Below are positions 45,755-56,300 of a DNA stretch of 64,000 nt, piece by piece. Numbering within the stretch: the stretch's first letter is position 1; every line of letters starts with the position of its first letter. Made by a program: the position numbers and the translations under genes. Under the pieces are notes generated by a model. It saw only the letters and a program-made list of their open reading frames with translations, was not told the origin of the DNA and ran no database searches. Origin of the DNA: Turritopsis dohrnii (Eukaryota; Cnidaria; Hydrozoa; Anthoathecata; Oceaniidae); the NCBI GenBank assembly GCA_027922465.2, contig BQMF02000051.1:1178001-1242000 (forward strand), read 5' to 3'.

Positions 45755-46717
45755 ATGCCTGGTGCTAATTGTGCTATTTTTGGCTGTGCAACTTCCAGAA
45801 AGTGTAAAGGAATATCCCTTTTTCGTGTACCGACTGGAGACGACGAATATAGTACACAATGGAGAGAAAAAATTGTGAATATTATTATCAGAGATCGTGT
45901 TGTTGATCAGAGCTTGAAGAATCAGATTGAAAAAAGAACTTTGTATACTTGCGAGCTGCATTATCTCGAGGAGCATTTAATTCGAAACGAGACTAAAACA
46001 ACGAGAGTACCTGGTGTCTTACCTACCATAAATCTACCTGTAAAATCCATCCCTAGCTCATCATTTCCACAGAGATCGACTGCAAGTATTCAGAAAAGGG
46101 AAGCATGTATACCCCCTGCATCACAAGTAGATTCAACTTACTACAAATCTTTCTCTGATTTCAAAACAAGGATATGTTCACTAAAACTCGCTCCTGGGTG
46201 GGTTGTCAATAATAAATCTGATAATTTAGTGCAGATATGCTTTTTGGAAAATGAACATAGCATTCCAAAATTTGAAATATACGTGGACAGAGATCTGAGC
46301 TACAAAATAAGAGTCTACAACTGGTTATTGTCACAAGATCATTCCCTGATGAAATTATATGGTGCCTCAATGAAAAATATCTCTCTGCAAATCCTCATAT
46401 CTGCAATTTCAAAATTTGGAATATGTGAAGGGGTGACAACTCATAAGTCAGAATCCCTGTTACGACATCTTGTGCCAAAAGTTTTTGTTGAATCATCCAC
46501 ATTACCACTGTTACAGTCAGAGTATTTGAGACCTCAGAAATGTCATGTTCTTTGTGAATCACATAAATGCCAAATATGTTTAACTAATGAAAAACAACAT
46601 GAAAGATTACTGGAGAAAAAAGTTGAAAGATCATTAATTCCTGCAAAGGCAAAGGCTCCTGTTTCTCTCACATCACCAGAACGTATCAAATTAACATTGC
46701 TTGTTCTTCGCATATGA
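45755..46717 (+). CDS. THAP-domain protein, transposon-related
   Basis: The 320-residue ORF begins with a THAP zinc finger: Cys6 and Cys11 in MPGANCAIFGCATSRKCK, then Phe/Pro positions, a Trp, and CELH with Cys66 and His69 as the last ligands. THAP domains bind DNA and are found in P-element-type transposases and their domesticated relatives. Residues ~130-290 have no catalytic motif I can name. The end (TSPERIKLTLLVLRI) stops abruptly where relatives would probably continue into a coiled coil. Its last 27 bp overlap the end of the opposite-strand C2H2 ORF. It is intact as an ORF, so it might be expressed, but a transposon origin is likely. Confidence 0.65.
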   Translation: MPGANCAIFGCATSRKCKGISLFRVPTGDDEYSTQWREKIVNIIIRDRVVDQSLKNQIEKRTLYTCELHYLEEHLIRNETKTTRVPGVLPTINLPVKSIPSSSFPQRSTASIQKREACIPPASQVDSTYYKSFSDFKTRICSLKLAPGWVVNNKSDNLVQICFLENEHSIPKFEIYVDRDLSYKIRVYNWLLSQDHSLMKLYGASMKNISLQILISAISKFGICEGVTTHKSESLLRHLVPKVFVESSTLPLLQSEYLRPQKCHVLCESHKCQICLTNEKQHERLLEKKVERSLIPAKAKAPVSLTSPERIKLTLLVLRI

Positions 46718-47770
46718 ATGTGACCTCACTCTGATATAAAGGGTAAATATATCCTCAAGTAAATTTAAAGCAACATCTTTCTTGATTTTCTCTTCAGCTT
46801 TATGTTGGATTTTAGATAAATTGACTAAAACCCATGAATCTTTGACCAAAGATGCTACGATACTTTTGCAATCAATTTTCGTGGAGAACTTATATGTGGC
46901 TTTCAAAAAGTATGACTCTGCAGTAGCAAACATTGAAAATGCATGAGTATTAATTCTGAACAAACCACCACGATCTTTAATTTTTACTAACTTTTGATTG
47001 CTAATATCAGTCTCATCATCGCTGAATTTACAAGCAAGGAGAAAGGACAGTCGATTATCATTATACACAGTTTTTTTCTTTGAAAATCGAATGCGACGGT
47101 ACAGAGTTCCAACAACATATCCACCCAGGTAGTAAATGATGGAATTTTGCTTTTCTGAAAAACATTCTTCTGGATTGAAAGATACAACAACATTTTGAAA
47201 TTTTGAATCTGTCAAATGTGCCAAAACATGATTTGCCAGTTCAAAACCAAGAAGCAGATAACTATGTCTATCCAAGTCATTGAGAGTGACTTCTGAATTT
47301 GCAAAGACTTTGTAAAACTCTGGATAGAATTTCTCTGCATCACCATTAAATTCATGGACTACACCCTTGATCAAGTTATGATATGGCAACACATCTTGAA
47401 GGGTGTCAAATGACAAAGATTTGAAACCATCGATTAAATTTTGTGGGTAGCACTGACCCGCTAAATTCTGTGCTGACTTCTTCAACAGCCCTTTAAGAAC
47501 AAGTGGATGCAATTTTTCTTTTGCCAATGGTATTGAAGTGGAAGTTTGTTGGTCTTTGTGTTTGCTGTTTACATGACGAGACAGCCCTCGTTGTGAAAGA
47601 CATATTTTTTCACAAACAGAGCACTTGTGCGATTCTTCCTTGACATCAACAATATCAGTATTGATATCGGATGATATTTCATTATTTACTTTAAAATAAT
47701 CTTCATCTATTGCTTCAAAAACTGCTTCAAGATCACTGCCAAACAGTTCATCTTCTTGAAACCTCGCCAT
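46691..47770 (-). CDS. C2H2 zinc-finger protein convergent with the THAP ORF
   Basis: The frame is open from 47884, but the ATG at 47768-47770 (MARFQEDELFGSDLEAVFEA) is the more natural start, giving about 359 residues. One C2H2 finger is present (CSVCEKICLSQRGLSRHVNS followed by KH). The C-terminal half includes IIYYLGGYVVGTLYRRI, then RVRSHSYAKNKQC at the end. Proteins of this type, with a finger and a YxxGYV segment, are abundant in coral genomes and seem transposon-related, though no catalytic residues can be assigned. The 3' end overlaps the THAP ORF on the other strand. Both proteins end within 27 bp, which suggests loss of a central segment. Confidence 0.6.
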   Translation of the reverse strand: MARFQEDELFGSDLEAVFEAIDEDYFKVNNEISSDINTDIVDVKEESHKCSVCEKICLSQRGLSRHVNSKHKDQQTSTSIPLAKEKLHPLVLKGLLKKSAQNLAGQCYPQNLIDGFKSLSFDTLQDVLPYHNLIKGVVHEFNGDAEKFYPEFYKVFANSEVTLNDLDRHSYLLLGFELANHVLAHLTDSKFQNVVVSFNPEECFSEKQNSIIYYLGGYVVGTLYRRIRFSKKKTVYNDNRLSFLLACKFSDDETDISNQKLVKIKDRGGLFRINTHAFSMFATAESYFLKATYKFSTKIDCKSIVASLVKDSWVLVNLSKIQHKAEEKIKKDVALNLLEDIFTLYIRVRSHSYAKNKQC

Positions 47771-47997
47771 GATTGTTTTGAATCTATGACCTCTCAGTCC
47801 GGCCACCCTTATTTTTGATGATTGCGCGCGATACGGCCCGGTGCCCAGACTAGCTCTTTTTCTTGTGACTATGATGCAAGTCAAGAAACGAGGTTAAAAC
47901 TGCTTCTAGAATCAAACGATTCCAGAAAGAAAAAGAATTGGGTAATTGGTTTGGGAAGTTGTATTTCATTATATCATCAATGGAAAATTGCCCGCCA

Positions 47998-48125
47998 GAA
48001 TAAGCAATTGAACCTGGCAGTGATTTCAGGAAGTAAAAAGCACAACAACCGATGATCCTGCTTCATCAACATTTAGTACTAATGCTTCTACACTGTTAAC
48101 CAAAACGTCTGCAAAGCGTAAAACA
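47998..48125 (+). repeat. Repeat block shared with 55594-55720
   Basis: AATAAGCAATTGAACCTGGC, GGAAGTAAAAAGC(A/G)CAACAA and ACGTCTGCAAAGCGTAAAAC occur in both places with about 95 percent identity. Near the second copy there is a PIF/Harbinger transposase remnant, so the block is probably part of that element. Confidence 0.7.
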
Positions 48126-48479
48126 ATTGTTCCTGTTTCGAAAAACAAAAACAAAATGTCTACGATTCAGAAACTATCATAACAGAAATTAAAGAACTGA
48201 GTGCTGACAACACTGGAAAGAACTGCTTTCTTTCTATGAAAGAGGAAAGCGAGAGGCAAGCACCACGTGACGACGTATATTTTAAAAGTAATGGGAGGGG
48301 CAGTCTCAAACATGACCAAGGTTACGCAACAGACAACTCATTTTTCACAGGTAAGGGAAGGAAAGGAGGTAGAATAAAGACGTAAATTTGGTGCAACGTT
48401 TTTGGACAAATCTCTCTCTTAAATGAAAGTGCAATAAAGTTTAATAAATTACGTGTATAGTATTTATATATTTCTTCAT

Positions 48480-50100
48480 TCTTTGTAAAGTTTGAAGGCA
48501 AACCGACGGGTCGTTCATAAGATATGAGGCCCGAAGTAATCCTCAGTAGCGATTTTATGCGAAACATCAAATCTCCAACTTTCAACAAAAAACGGGGGTT
48601 ATCTTTTCTTTCTTCAGCAGCTCAATTAAAAGTTGAAAAGTGTTACAGTAATGCGTTGATGTTTATTGACCATTAAGCAAAACAAAGGGAAGTAGCTTAA
48701 TTGTTTTTTATTGTTAAAACGATGTGGAATAAAAAAAGTCACACAGATCTTGAAAGCGTTTTTGTTGAACACAATAAAATTTACAATATTTCCATATAAA
48801 TTGCCGTAGTGTGTAGAATAAAGCGGTTGTTGGGCATTTAGACTCTTCGGTCTGGCGTGAGTGATATCGAGCATTATCGATGACAACCACGGATTTGTCT
48901 GGGAGGCTTGGGAGAACTTTTTTCTCGAACCTATCTTCAAAGTAGTCAGCATTCATCTCACTGTGATAGTCCCCTGAATCTTTTTTCCCAATAAATCATT
49001 CGCCACAATCCTTCAAGAAACCATTTTTTGACCCTAAGTGGTTAATGATCACTCGTTTACCCTTACCAGAGTGAATTTCGAGGCCACCTTTGTGTAAAAT
49101 GCCTGATAAGAGTGGCTTTTCGTCAGTGCAATCTTCCTGCCAGATGTACTCAGCTGTGTGGTTTTGATTACACCAGGTTTCATCTTGGCAGAAAATCTTG
49201 TATCCCTCATCACAGTACCTTTTGATGTTTCTTAGGTATTCGTGACGGTTAGCAACAATGTCCACACGCTGATAAACGTTCATTTTTTTATTTCTTTTTT
49301 TGAAAACAAAGCCTAACTTTTTGATTAAACGGTGAAATTCAGCCCTGCTCATTGATGGAAAGCCAAAGCTTCAGTGTGAATTTTATCCAGGGTGGGTATT
49401 TCTGGGTTTGGTCTTGTGTAAAAACTATGGATCAGGCGAGATAAAGCGGTCTTATTGAATTCGTCCAACTTTATTTTTGGCTTTCCACGAGTCTCTGTTT
49501 TGGACTCTGGTTCCTTACAATCTTCACGTCTCACTCGATACACTTGGCGCTCAGAAATCCCACATATTTCCCTCACTAATTTAGCAATATTCGGATGCTG
49601 TTGAAAAACGGGTTCGTGGAATTTTTTCACGGCTGGCTGCAGCAGCTATCCAATCATCTGATCGTTTTACAATACCTTTTTCCCTTTCAGTTAACCAGAA
49701 ATGCACAGCTTTCGGTTCTTTAGACGATTCCTTTTCATCGATTTTCCCTCTCTTTTAGTATATCCATTGTAGCAAAAGGCAGGTGGAAAGAAAGATTCCA
49801 CAGTTAATGTTTTTAAGGCTATTTGAATTTTCCATTGAAAATGTTTTTTCCTTGTTTATGGCAGTAAACTTTGATTATTCCCAAGACACGAATAACAGCT
49901 TCCCAAACGATAATTAAAAAAATCATTGAATGTGATGTGTTTAAAAAATTGTTCCAACATCATTGCACCCGTTTTTTATTGAAAGTTGGAGATTTGATGT
50001 TTCGCATACAATCGCTACTTCGGGTTACTTTTGGTCCCATATCTTCTGAACGACCCATCAGTTTGCCCTCAAACTTTATAACTTTCTTTGCCTAAGGAAG
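48480..50100. mobile_element. Decayed Tc1/IS630-like transposon with long inverted repeats
   Basis: AGCGATTTTATGCGAAACAT / ATGTTTCGCATACAATCGCT and CAAATCTCCAACTTTCAA / TTGAAAGTTGGAGATTTG face each other at about 48480-48605 and 49955-50095. These inverted repeats frame a broken transposase on the minus strand. The exact ends and target duplication were not resolved. Confidence 0.65.
48714..49630 (-). pseudogene. Tc1/IS630-like DDE transposase, disabled
   Basis: Three pieces line up on the minus strand. The N-terminal piece (49630-49349) has a helix-turn-helix (REICGISERQVYRVRRED). After a frame change at about 49350 the middle piece (49352-48999) carries the first catalytic Asp in IFCQDETWCN. 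A TGA at 48996-48998 interrupts the frame, which then continues to VVVIDNARYHS with the second Asp. The third acidic residue and the rest of the domain are missing after CPTTAL. The two lesions plus the truncation make this copy inactive. Confidence 0.75.
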
Positions 50101-50826
50101 GGCTACCACTGGTGCAAAAATGAAAGTTATAGCTTAAGTAGAAAAAAAGCTTTATTTTTTAAATCACAAATTTAACCGCTAAAAATCGCGAATTTTTGGA
50201 ATCGGAAGTGGCTATCAAAAGTTATGAGGTAATTTGTTTCCACTGCCAATTATATTGAGACAGACTTTAAGTACATCTAATTTGACAGGGTATTGTAACT
50301 TATTGTACAGTGAGTTTCAAAAAAATGGATTCAAAAGATATTATCGCAGTTCTTGAAGGAAACATCTAATTAATTTTATATCGATGGAATCCGTATCTTT
50401 TGGTCTTTTGTTAACAAAACGTTTAAACAAATTAAAAAATTGGTTTTTGAGGTGGAAGTTATCTCACAAGAAAACTGCTGACACACTTTTTTCTCGACCT
50501 AATGATAGTTCATTATCTTTAAAGTTCGTGGACAGAAAGGAATTGTTGCTGTTGTCTGCGTTTTTATCATTACCATTCGATCAAACAAAAATCAGGGCCC
50601 TTATCATATCAAGTTAGACAGGTATTTGGTTGGATCATGAAGCAACTTTCTAACTCACTCACCCAAACTTTAGATCAAAGTCACGAGACAGGCCTGGTGT
50701 GAAGAAATGAAATCAAATTATTTGATTGTTGCTTTAAAGGGTTGATTACATACTAAAGGTTACAGTTGTTTGCCGTAAAAACTTGGTTTTAGATTATCAA
50801 TCATTAAATGATTCATTTCCAAACCG
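50101..50826. other. No gene seen; repeat fragment
   Basis: At 50390-50522 there is a fragment of the dispersed family found at 24500 and 21440 (ACTGCTGACACAC, ATGATAGTTCATTATCTTTA). The rest has no recognisable feature. Confidence 0.4.
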
Positions 50827-52678
50827 TCATTTAAATCTTTCACTATTTAGACATAGAATGCAATCCAAGTTTTTGTAGTTTAAAGTTCTGTTGTCGTCCA
50901 TGCTATATCGGTGGTAGACATTATCATTTTGCCGAGGTATCACAAACGATGTGTTTTGGTTCGTGTAATGAATTTCTTGTCCAACATGCCAATAATCATT
51001 GTAATGTCGTGGATTGATCGTAATCATATCATTTCGAAACGTGACTCTTAAATTTTTTCCTTTCACCACTTTATAAATATATTCAGAAAAACCTTTATTT
51101 CCAACTCTTGGTGAGCCAAACGTTATGAGATCTACATCATATCTTTTCTTTGATAAATCAACAGCAGCTAGAACAGCTTTTGCAGCTCCAAGGGAGTGAC
51201 CAGTTACAAGGACTTTCGATATTGAATGTGCTTTTGAGAGATTCTTAACTTTAACCAGCATCTGCTTTCTGATTGTTCTGTAAGACTTCAAAAATTTAAC
51301 GTTTATTTTTCATCTTCCACATTTGCTTCGTCTCAAAGTTTGCCTACGTTTTAGCCAATCTTTAATGACACCTGTACTGGGAAAAGACAAAATGATGGTA
51401 TTGTTTGTGTATTGCACGACTCCATAGATGTTGCTACCACTTGCAATTACTTGACGTTCTTTCGAATCGCTTTTGATTTCGTAAGACTCAGCAACGTACT
51501 GAGCAGCTCTACGAATGTCATTCTTCAAAGCATCATCTTTATTGGTTGACAAAGGTAGATGAACGGAAGTTGGACAAAATTTGTCGGATGGACAAACTTT
51601 GCAATTTGTTGCACCACTTTCAACGTTATACTCGCCTTTTTCACATCTTTGACAGGACTTTTGACCAGGTACGTTTTGATAGTAGCCTTTGGGACATTTG
51701 TCTGGTAACGAATATGTTTTATAACATTGATGACCAACCGGACAGGCTTTGCATTTAGTTTGACCTGTTTCTATGTTGAAATAACCAAAGGTGCACGGTT
51801 TGCATTCCTTTTGGCCCATTTGATCTTGATATTGTCCTTTGGGACATTTTTCTGGTAATGACGACATTGTAGGACATCTATGAGCTATTGGACAAGGTTT
51901 GCATTTCGTTGCACCAGTTTGAACATTGTATTCGCCATAGTTACAATACTGGCATGATTTTTGACCGCGTAAATTTTGAAACATTTTTCTGGCAATGAGG
52001 CTGGCCAAGAACACTCATAACCAATCGGACATTTCTTGCATTTTATTGCACCAATTTCTACATTGTATTCGCCATCTTTGCACCACTTGCATTTCCTTTG
52101 GCCAATTTGATTTTGATATTTTCCGTTGGGGCATTTCTCTGGTAGTGATGACCTTGAAAGACACCTATGACCTACCGGACAAGGTTTACATGTTGTAGCA
52201 CCAGTATCAACATTGTATTCGCCATAGTTGCATGTTTGGCATGATTCTTGACCACGTAAATTTTGAAATTGTCCTTTGGGACATTTTTCTGGCAATGAGG
52301 CAATACGAGGACACCTATAACCAATCGGACATTCATTACATTTTATTGCACCAACTTTAATATTGTACTCGCCAATTTTGCACCACTTGCATTCCATTTT
52401 GCCCATTTCATTTTGATTTTGGCCTTGTGGGCATTTCTCAGGCAGACGCGATTTAGAAAAACATCTGTGACCAACTGGGCAAATTTTGCATTCTTCTGCT
52501 CCCGAATATCCCGTGTAGTAACCTATAAAACAGTAAGTGCTATTATTGGGCAATATCTATCTGCTGGAAAAGTCTTGTATTTATCAGATGATATATAACA
52601 CGTACCAGCTGGACAAGTGAGAGAGATAACCACATCACTAAACAGCACCAAAAACACAAACACTACTGTTAAAATCAT
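50827..52678 (-). pseudogene. Secreted class-3 lipase with Cys-rich ephrin-receptor-like modules, two lesions
   Basis: Exon 1 (52678-52606) encodes a signal peptide (MILTVVFVFLVLFSDVVIS). A GT/AG intron leads to exon 2 from 52522. Exon 2 has seven Cys-rich modules of the ephrin-receptor-like GCC2/GCC3 type, each with CxxCPxGxxC, EKCPxGxxQ and GxxxC. A lipase_3 domain follows, with the nucleophile elbow GHSLG (51187-51201), TFGSPRVGN, and later Asp and His candidates (NDMI, YWHVGQEIHY). Lesion 1 is a 13-bp deletion near 51982, seen by comparison with the parallel module at 52270, that shifts the frame. Lesion 2 is an in-frame TGA at 51310-51312, between CGR and KINV, where lipase relatives usually have a Cys. 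Otherwise the frame is open to 50827. It would have been a secreted lipid or glycan-ester hydrolase; now probably a pseudogene, or an assembly/allelic defect. Confidence 0.8.
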
Positions 52679-53365
52679 ATTGAAACCCTGATGCTATAAA
52701 GTAGTTGTTCTTTCAAAGGATATATGAAAATAATTCATAGGTTGCTCTTTTAAAAGCTTTTCATGAAACCTATCTCAGTAAATCAGTAAATCCTATGTGT
52801 TTTACGTCAATCGGTGAATCCTTTGTGTTTTACGTCAATCAGTGAATCCTTTGTGTGTGAAAATAAGATCTCAAGTTACAAAAATTACAAAAAGGTGAAA
52901 GTTTACAAAAATATTTCTACTTCGTGAAATAACTTTAATCGACTATATTCTGTTTATAAAAACAACAAAAAGTGAAGTTAATCTAAATTAAAGGTAGTTC
53001 GCTCTCGTTGAAGAAGCTTGAAATATTAAAAAGAATAATGTTAGAAGAAAAAAAAAGAAAAAAAAGCACAGCTTGAGTTAATTTCTCGAAATGGTTGAAG
53101 TTTGGAGTGACCTCTCAATTAAAAGTATAACTATAAGGTTTTTGAACTTTCATGAAACTACGATTATCTCGATATTCTAATTTAAAATAAACGTTCAGGT
53201 TATATAACCAAAGATCTTTATTTCTATTAGATTTCCGAGTGATTTTACACCTTTCGTTAAGATTTTAGTGAATGATTATAAAAATATACGTTTTGTTTGC
53301 TAAAAAGTTTTATTTTGCAAAAAATTAAAGGATTTTACCATGAAAAAATTCAATTTTCTTCTGAA
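52679..53365. other. 5' flank of the lipase gene
   Basis: No gene. A direct repeat (GTGTTTTACGTCAATC(G/A)GTGAATCCTTTGTGT) occurs twice at 52795-52860. Confidence 0.4.
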
Positions 53366-53776
53366 GGCTGGTTCAGACCTGACGATTACGATGATCAAAA
53401 TTCAGTGTAATCGTCATAATGTGAACACTTTTGTAATCGTCAGAATTGTCGTAAACGCCAAAATATCAAATGTCAAAAGCTACTGATTGCTTATTAATTA
53501 CTAATGAAATCTTTGAGAGTGTTCGCCAGGGTCTTCTTCGCCGCTATCCGTATATCGAAAAGGCAAGAAACCCTGGGTTCGAGGTTGTTTTGTAATCGTC
53601 AAAATCGATGTAAACACCTGGCGATTACGACGATGAAATATAAAAAATTATTGATTGATTATTAATTACTAATGAAATACTTGAAAGTGTTCACAACTGG
53701 CGATTAGTGATTACGACGATTGGTTCTTTCTTTCAATCATCGTAATCGTCGTAATCGTCATGTCTGAATCAGGTTT
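53366..53776. mobile_element. MITE of the CGATTACGACGATT family, composite copy 4
   Basis: Left end GGCTGGTTCAGACCTGACGA, right end in reverse complement CCTGATTCAGACATGACGAT, so the inverted repeats are clear. The interior repeats CTTGAGAGTGTTC / CTTGAAAGTGTTCACAACTG twice, and in the middle sits a piece (53535-53580) of the hairpin repeat seen at 4723-4804. It looks like two overlapping copies with a nested insertion. Confidence 0.65.
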
Positions 53777-53844
53777 TATATGTAGGGCTGAGGGTTGCAC
53801 TGTGCTGATGTCAGTAGAAACAGAACAAGACAACGCTGCTCGTT

Positions 53845-53970
53845 ATGTTACCGCGTAGATTTCTTAGAAGGCGAAAAAGGATACAAACGAGGAAAGCAAA
53901 AAGTAGAAAGTTTTGGATAAGGCCTATTAATCTCGACAGATTAATCAGTGGTGCATATCAACCAACGATT
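53845..53970 (+). pseudogene. PIF/Harbinger transposase N-terminal fragment
   Basis: The ORF starts with a basic stretch followed by SRKFWIRPINLDRLISGAYQ. The pattern R(K/R)FW(V/I)RPxxxxRxxxGAY is typical of HARBI1-like transposases near their N terminus. After about 40 residues the frame turns into unrelated hydrophobic text, so only the N-terminal piece survives. Confidence 0.6.
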
Positions 53971-54171
53971 TTGACAGCAAGAGCATATATTGTCGTGGGG
54001 AATTTTTCAGGCACCGTCTTAACTTTAATTATTGTGTTTTTATACTTGTTCTATTTCCTTTTGATGAAGTTTCTTATAAAATATCATCTTCAACATCCGC
54101 CATGTTCTCTGCTCACTCAGTATTTGTGTATTTTGATTATTTTGAAAATATGTTATCAATTTCTCACGTAA

Positions 54172-55593
54172 GACGTCATTTCAAACGTTCGATTTAATCT
54201 TTTGAACGTTTTCTTCTTCTTCAGACTTACGGAGGGAATGTTCACAAATGACGTCAACTATTTTTTCACAATTTTTGATCCCCCCCCCCCCCCCCCCCTC
54301 CGTCAACCTGCATCAACTTTTGCTCTACCCCTTCCCCCTGAGTTGACGTCATCTTTTGGGAAGAGACACCTCCCCCACAACCCCTTCCTGCAGTACATGC
54401 TTTTTCTTCCATGTTTCTTTTTTTTCTTCATCCTCGTTGATATAAATGATCCTTTCGTATGTTAGTTACTTAGACATTTTTAATTAGACGTAAAAATACT
54501 TGCAATGATTAAGCACACTTCCGGTGATGCCGTGTAATTTTTCTGTGATCAATCTCTCACTCTCTGCGGATCACATCAAGATCACATTCAGTGTAAACAT
54601 TTTCACAAGAAACTTTTATACTTAATTAGAAAAATCAAGGCTTTGAAAATTGTGATGGCTGACGGCAACAGTAGTATAATCTCCCCCGTCAACTAGCGTC
54701 AACTTCGGCATAACGCCTTAAGTATTTACAAATTTGATGCAAACTTAATGCTGACATTTTAAAGAGGATTTCCACTAGACGAATGCGCCGGAAAATTTCC
54801 ACGGTGCAGTTTATTTTTCTAATAAAATATCCTCTTTTAACTCATATGCACACAACTACCGTCATGCATTACTATTCCAGGAAGGGTCTACATACGTCCT
54901 CTGTAAACCATCAGCAAATCAAGATTCTACAGCATTAATGCATGCCTAGCGTATACAATGAAAACATGTCTGAGAATGTAGTGGGATGTTGAAGCAGGTT
55001 GAGTGCCTCTTGTTTTGTTATTGTTAAAAACAAACAAAAAAGAAAACAAAGATTTCGATCATTAAAGATATATGCTACATATATGCTCAAAAACAAAATT
55101 TTGTACTGTTACATGAACTCTGATTATGAAAATACAAATTTACTAAAACAGCACACATAACTGAAAGGAGGAACCTGCAGTATGTGGTATGTGCAGCGTC
55201 TCCAAGTTACAGACAGTTAGAACATGTTTTAATTTCTTATCATGATTACACCATTCGCAACTACGAAATACTAACAACTTTAAAAACTGGTCGCCAAGTA
55301 AAGGTCAATCAACAAAACATACTTATACACTGGGCTAAATGACATACATATTTCCTTGATTTTAATATCAATCTGAGAATAACACGAAAGTAGACAGATA
55401 TTTTTGATGTTAGAGGTGAGGAGGAAAGTGAGCTGTGCTGCACATATCCAGAGCTTAAAAAGCAATACAACCCACAAATGAAACAAATGAAAATCTTTTG
55501 TATATAGAAAGGCTTAAGGGAATCTCAGACATTTTCCTCTAAAAACAACACGTAAACATATATACCTTATCGGGGATAATTTCGTCGGGGAAA
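54172..55593. other. No gene seen
   Basis: Contains a C-run (54282-54298) and a C/T-rich stretch to about 54420. ORFs there are low-complexity artefacts. Nothing else recognised. Confidence 0.4.
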
Positions 55594-55720
55594 TAAGCAA
55601 TTGAACCTGGCAGTGATTTCAGGAAGTAAAAAGCGCAACAACCGATGATCTTGCTTCATCAACATCGGGTACTAATGCTTCTACAACGTTACCCAAAACG
55701 TCTGCAAAGCGTAAAACATT
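55594..55720 (+). repeat. Repeat block shared with 47998-48125
   Basis: Same landmarks as 47998-48125. It lies directly beside the Harbinger DDE remnant. Confidence 0.7.
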
Positions 55721-55739
55721 TGTTCCTGTTCAAGTAATG

Positions 55740-56300
55740 CTAAATCATCACGAACTTCTTCAGGGCTTCGGCATTTAATAGTTCCGTGGTCAAGTATCAG
55801 GTCGAACTTTCCAGGGATAAACATTTCCCCATTTAATGCAAAGACACAACACAGGCAAGACCATATAGCTCGAACGTTTCTTTCTCGCTTTCACATTTCT
55901 TGTACAGCACACGGAATCGAGATCGGCTTTGTCTAATGTTGAAGTAACGTTAATCATGAAGCAAGACAGCATCCCCATGAGGTTTCAAAATCCAGGTACA
56001 AATGAGAAACGTCACCATTAATAATTTTGCACCAAAGGTCAGTGGACTTAAAATATGTTTAGTCGCGAGTATTGACAGGTGCTGTCGCGGGTATTGACAG
56101 GTGCTCCAATCAACACCTAAATAAAACGATATTAGGCATCAACAAGGGCCATGAAGACAAATGAATTGAAATTGAAATATTGTTTCATTGCTTGTGTGGT
56201 TCCATTTGGGCATCTTATTGGTAAGTGGTAACCATCGACAAAATCTTCTCCCGTAGCTGGAAAGTGCTTTGTGACAGCTTTATTCCAAAGTATATCTGCA
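55740..56300 (-). pseudogene. PIF/Harbinger DDE transposase core, disabled
   Basis: Minus-strand translation from about 56290 gives AVTKHFPATGEDFVDGYHLP, then CPNG, YFNFNSFVFMALVDA, a stop, YRF, a stop, and VLIGAPVNTRDST. This is the DDE core of PIF/Harbinger transposases (DGxHxPIxxP ... ALVDAxYRFxxxxxGxPGxxHDS). Stops at two sites, a 25-bp tandem duplication (GTATTGACAGGTGCT units, 56063-56105) and frame changes follow. Further down, FRVLYKKCESEKE-like text near 55880-55930 fits the C-terminal part. The copy is dead. Confidence 0.75.

Noticed and set aside
54202..54465. Pro-rich ORF
   Set aside because: Product of the C-run and pyrimidine-rich tract; no conserved feature.
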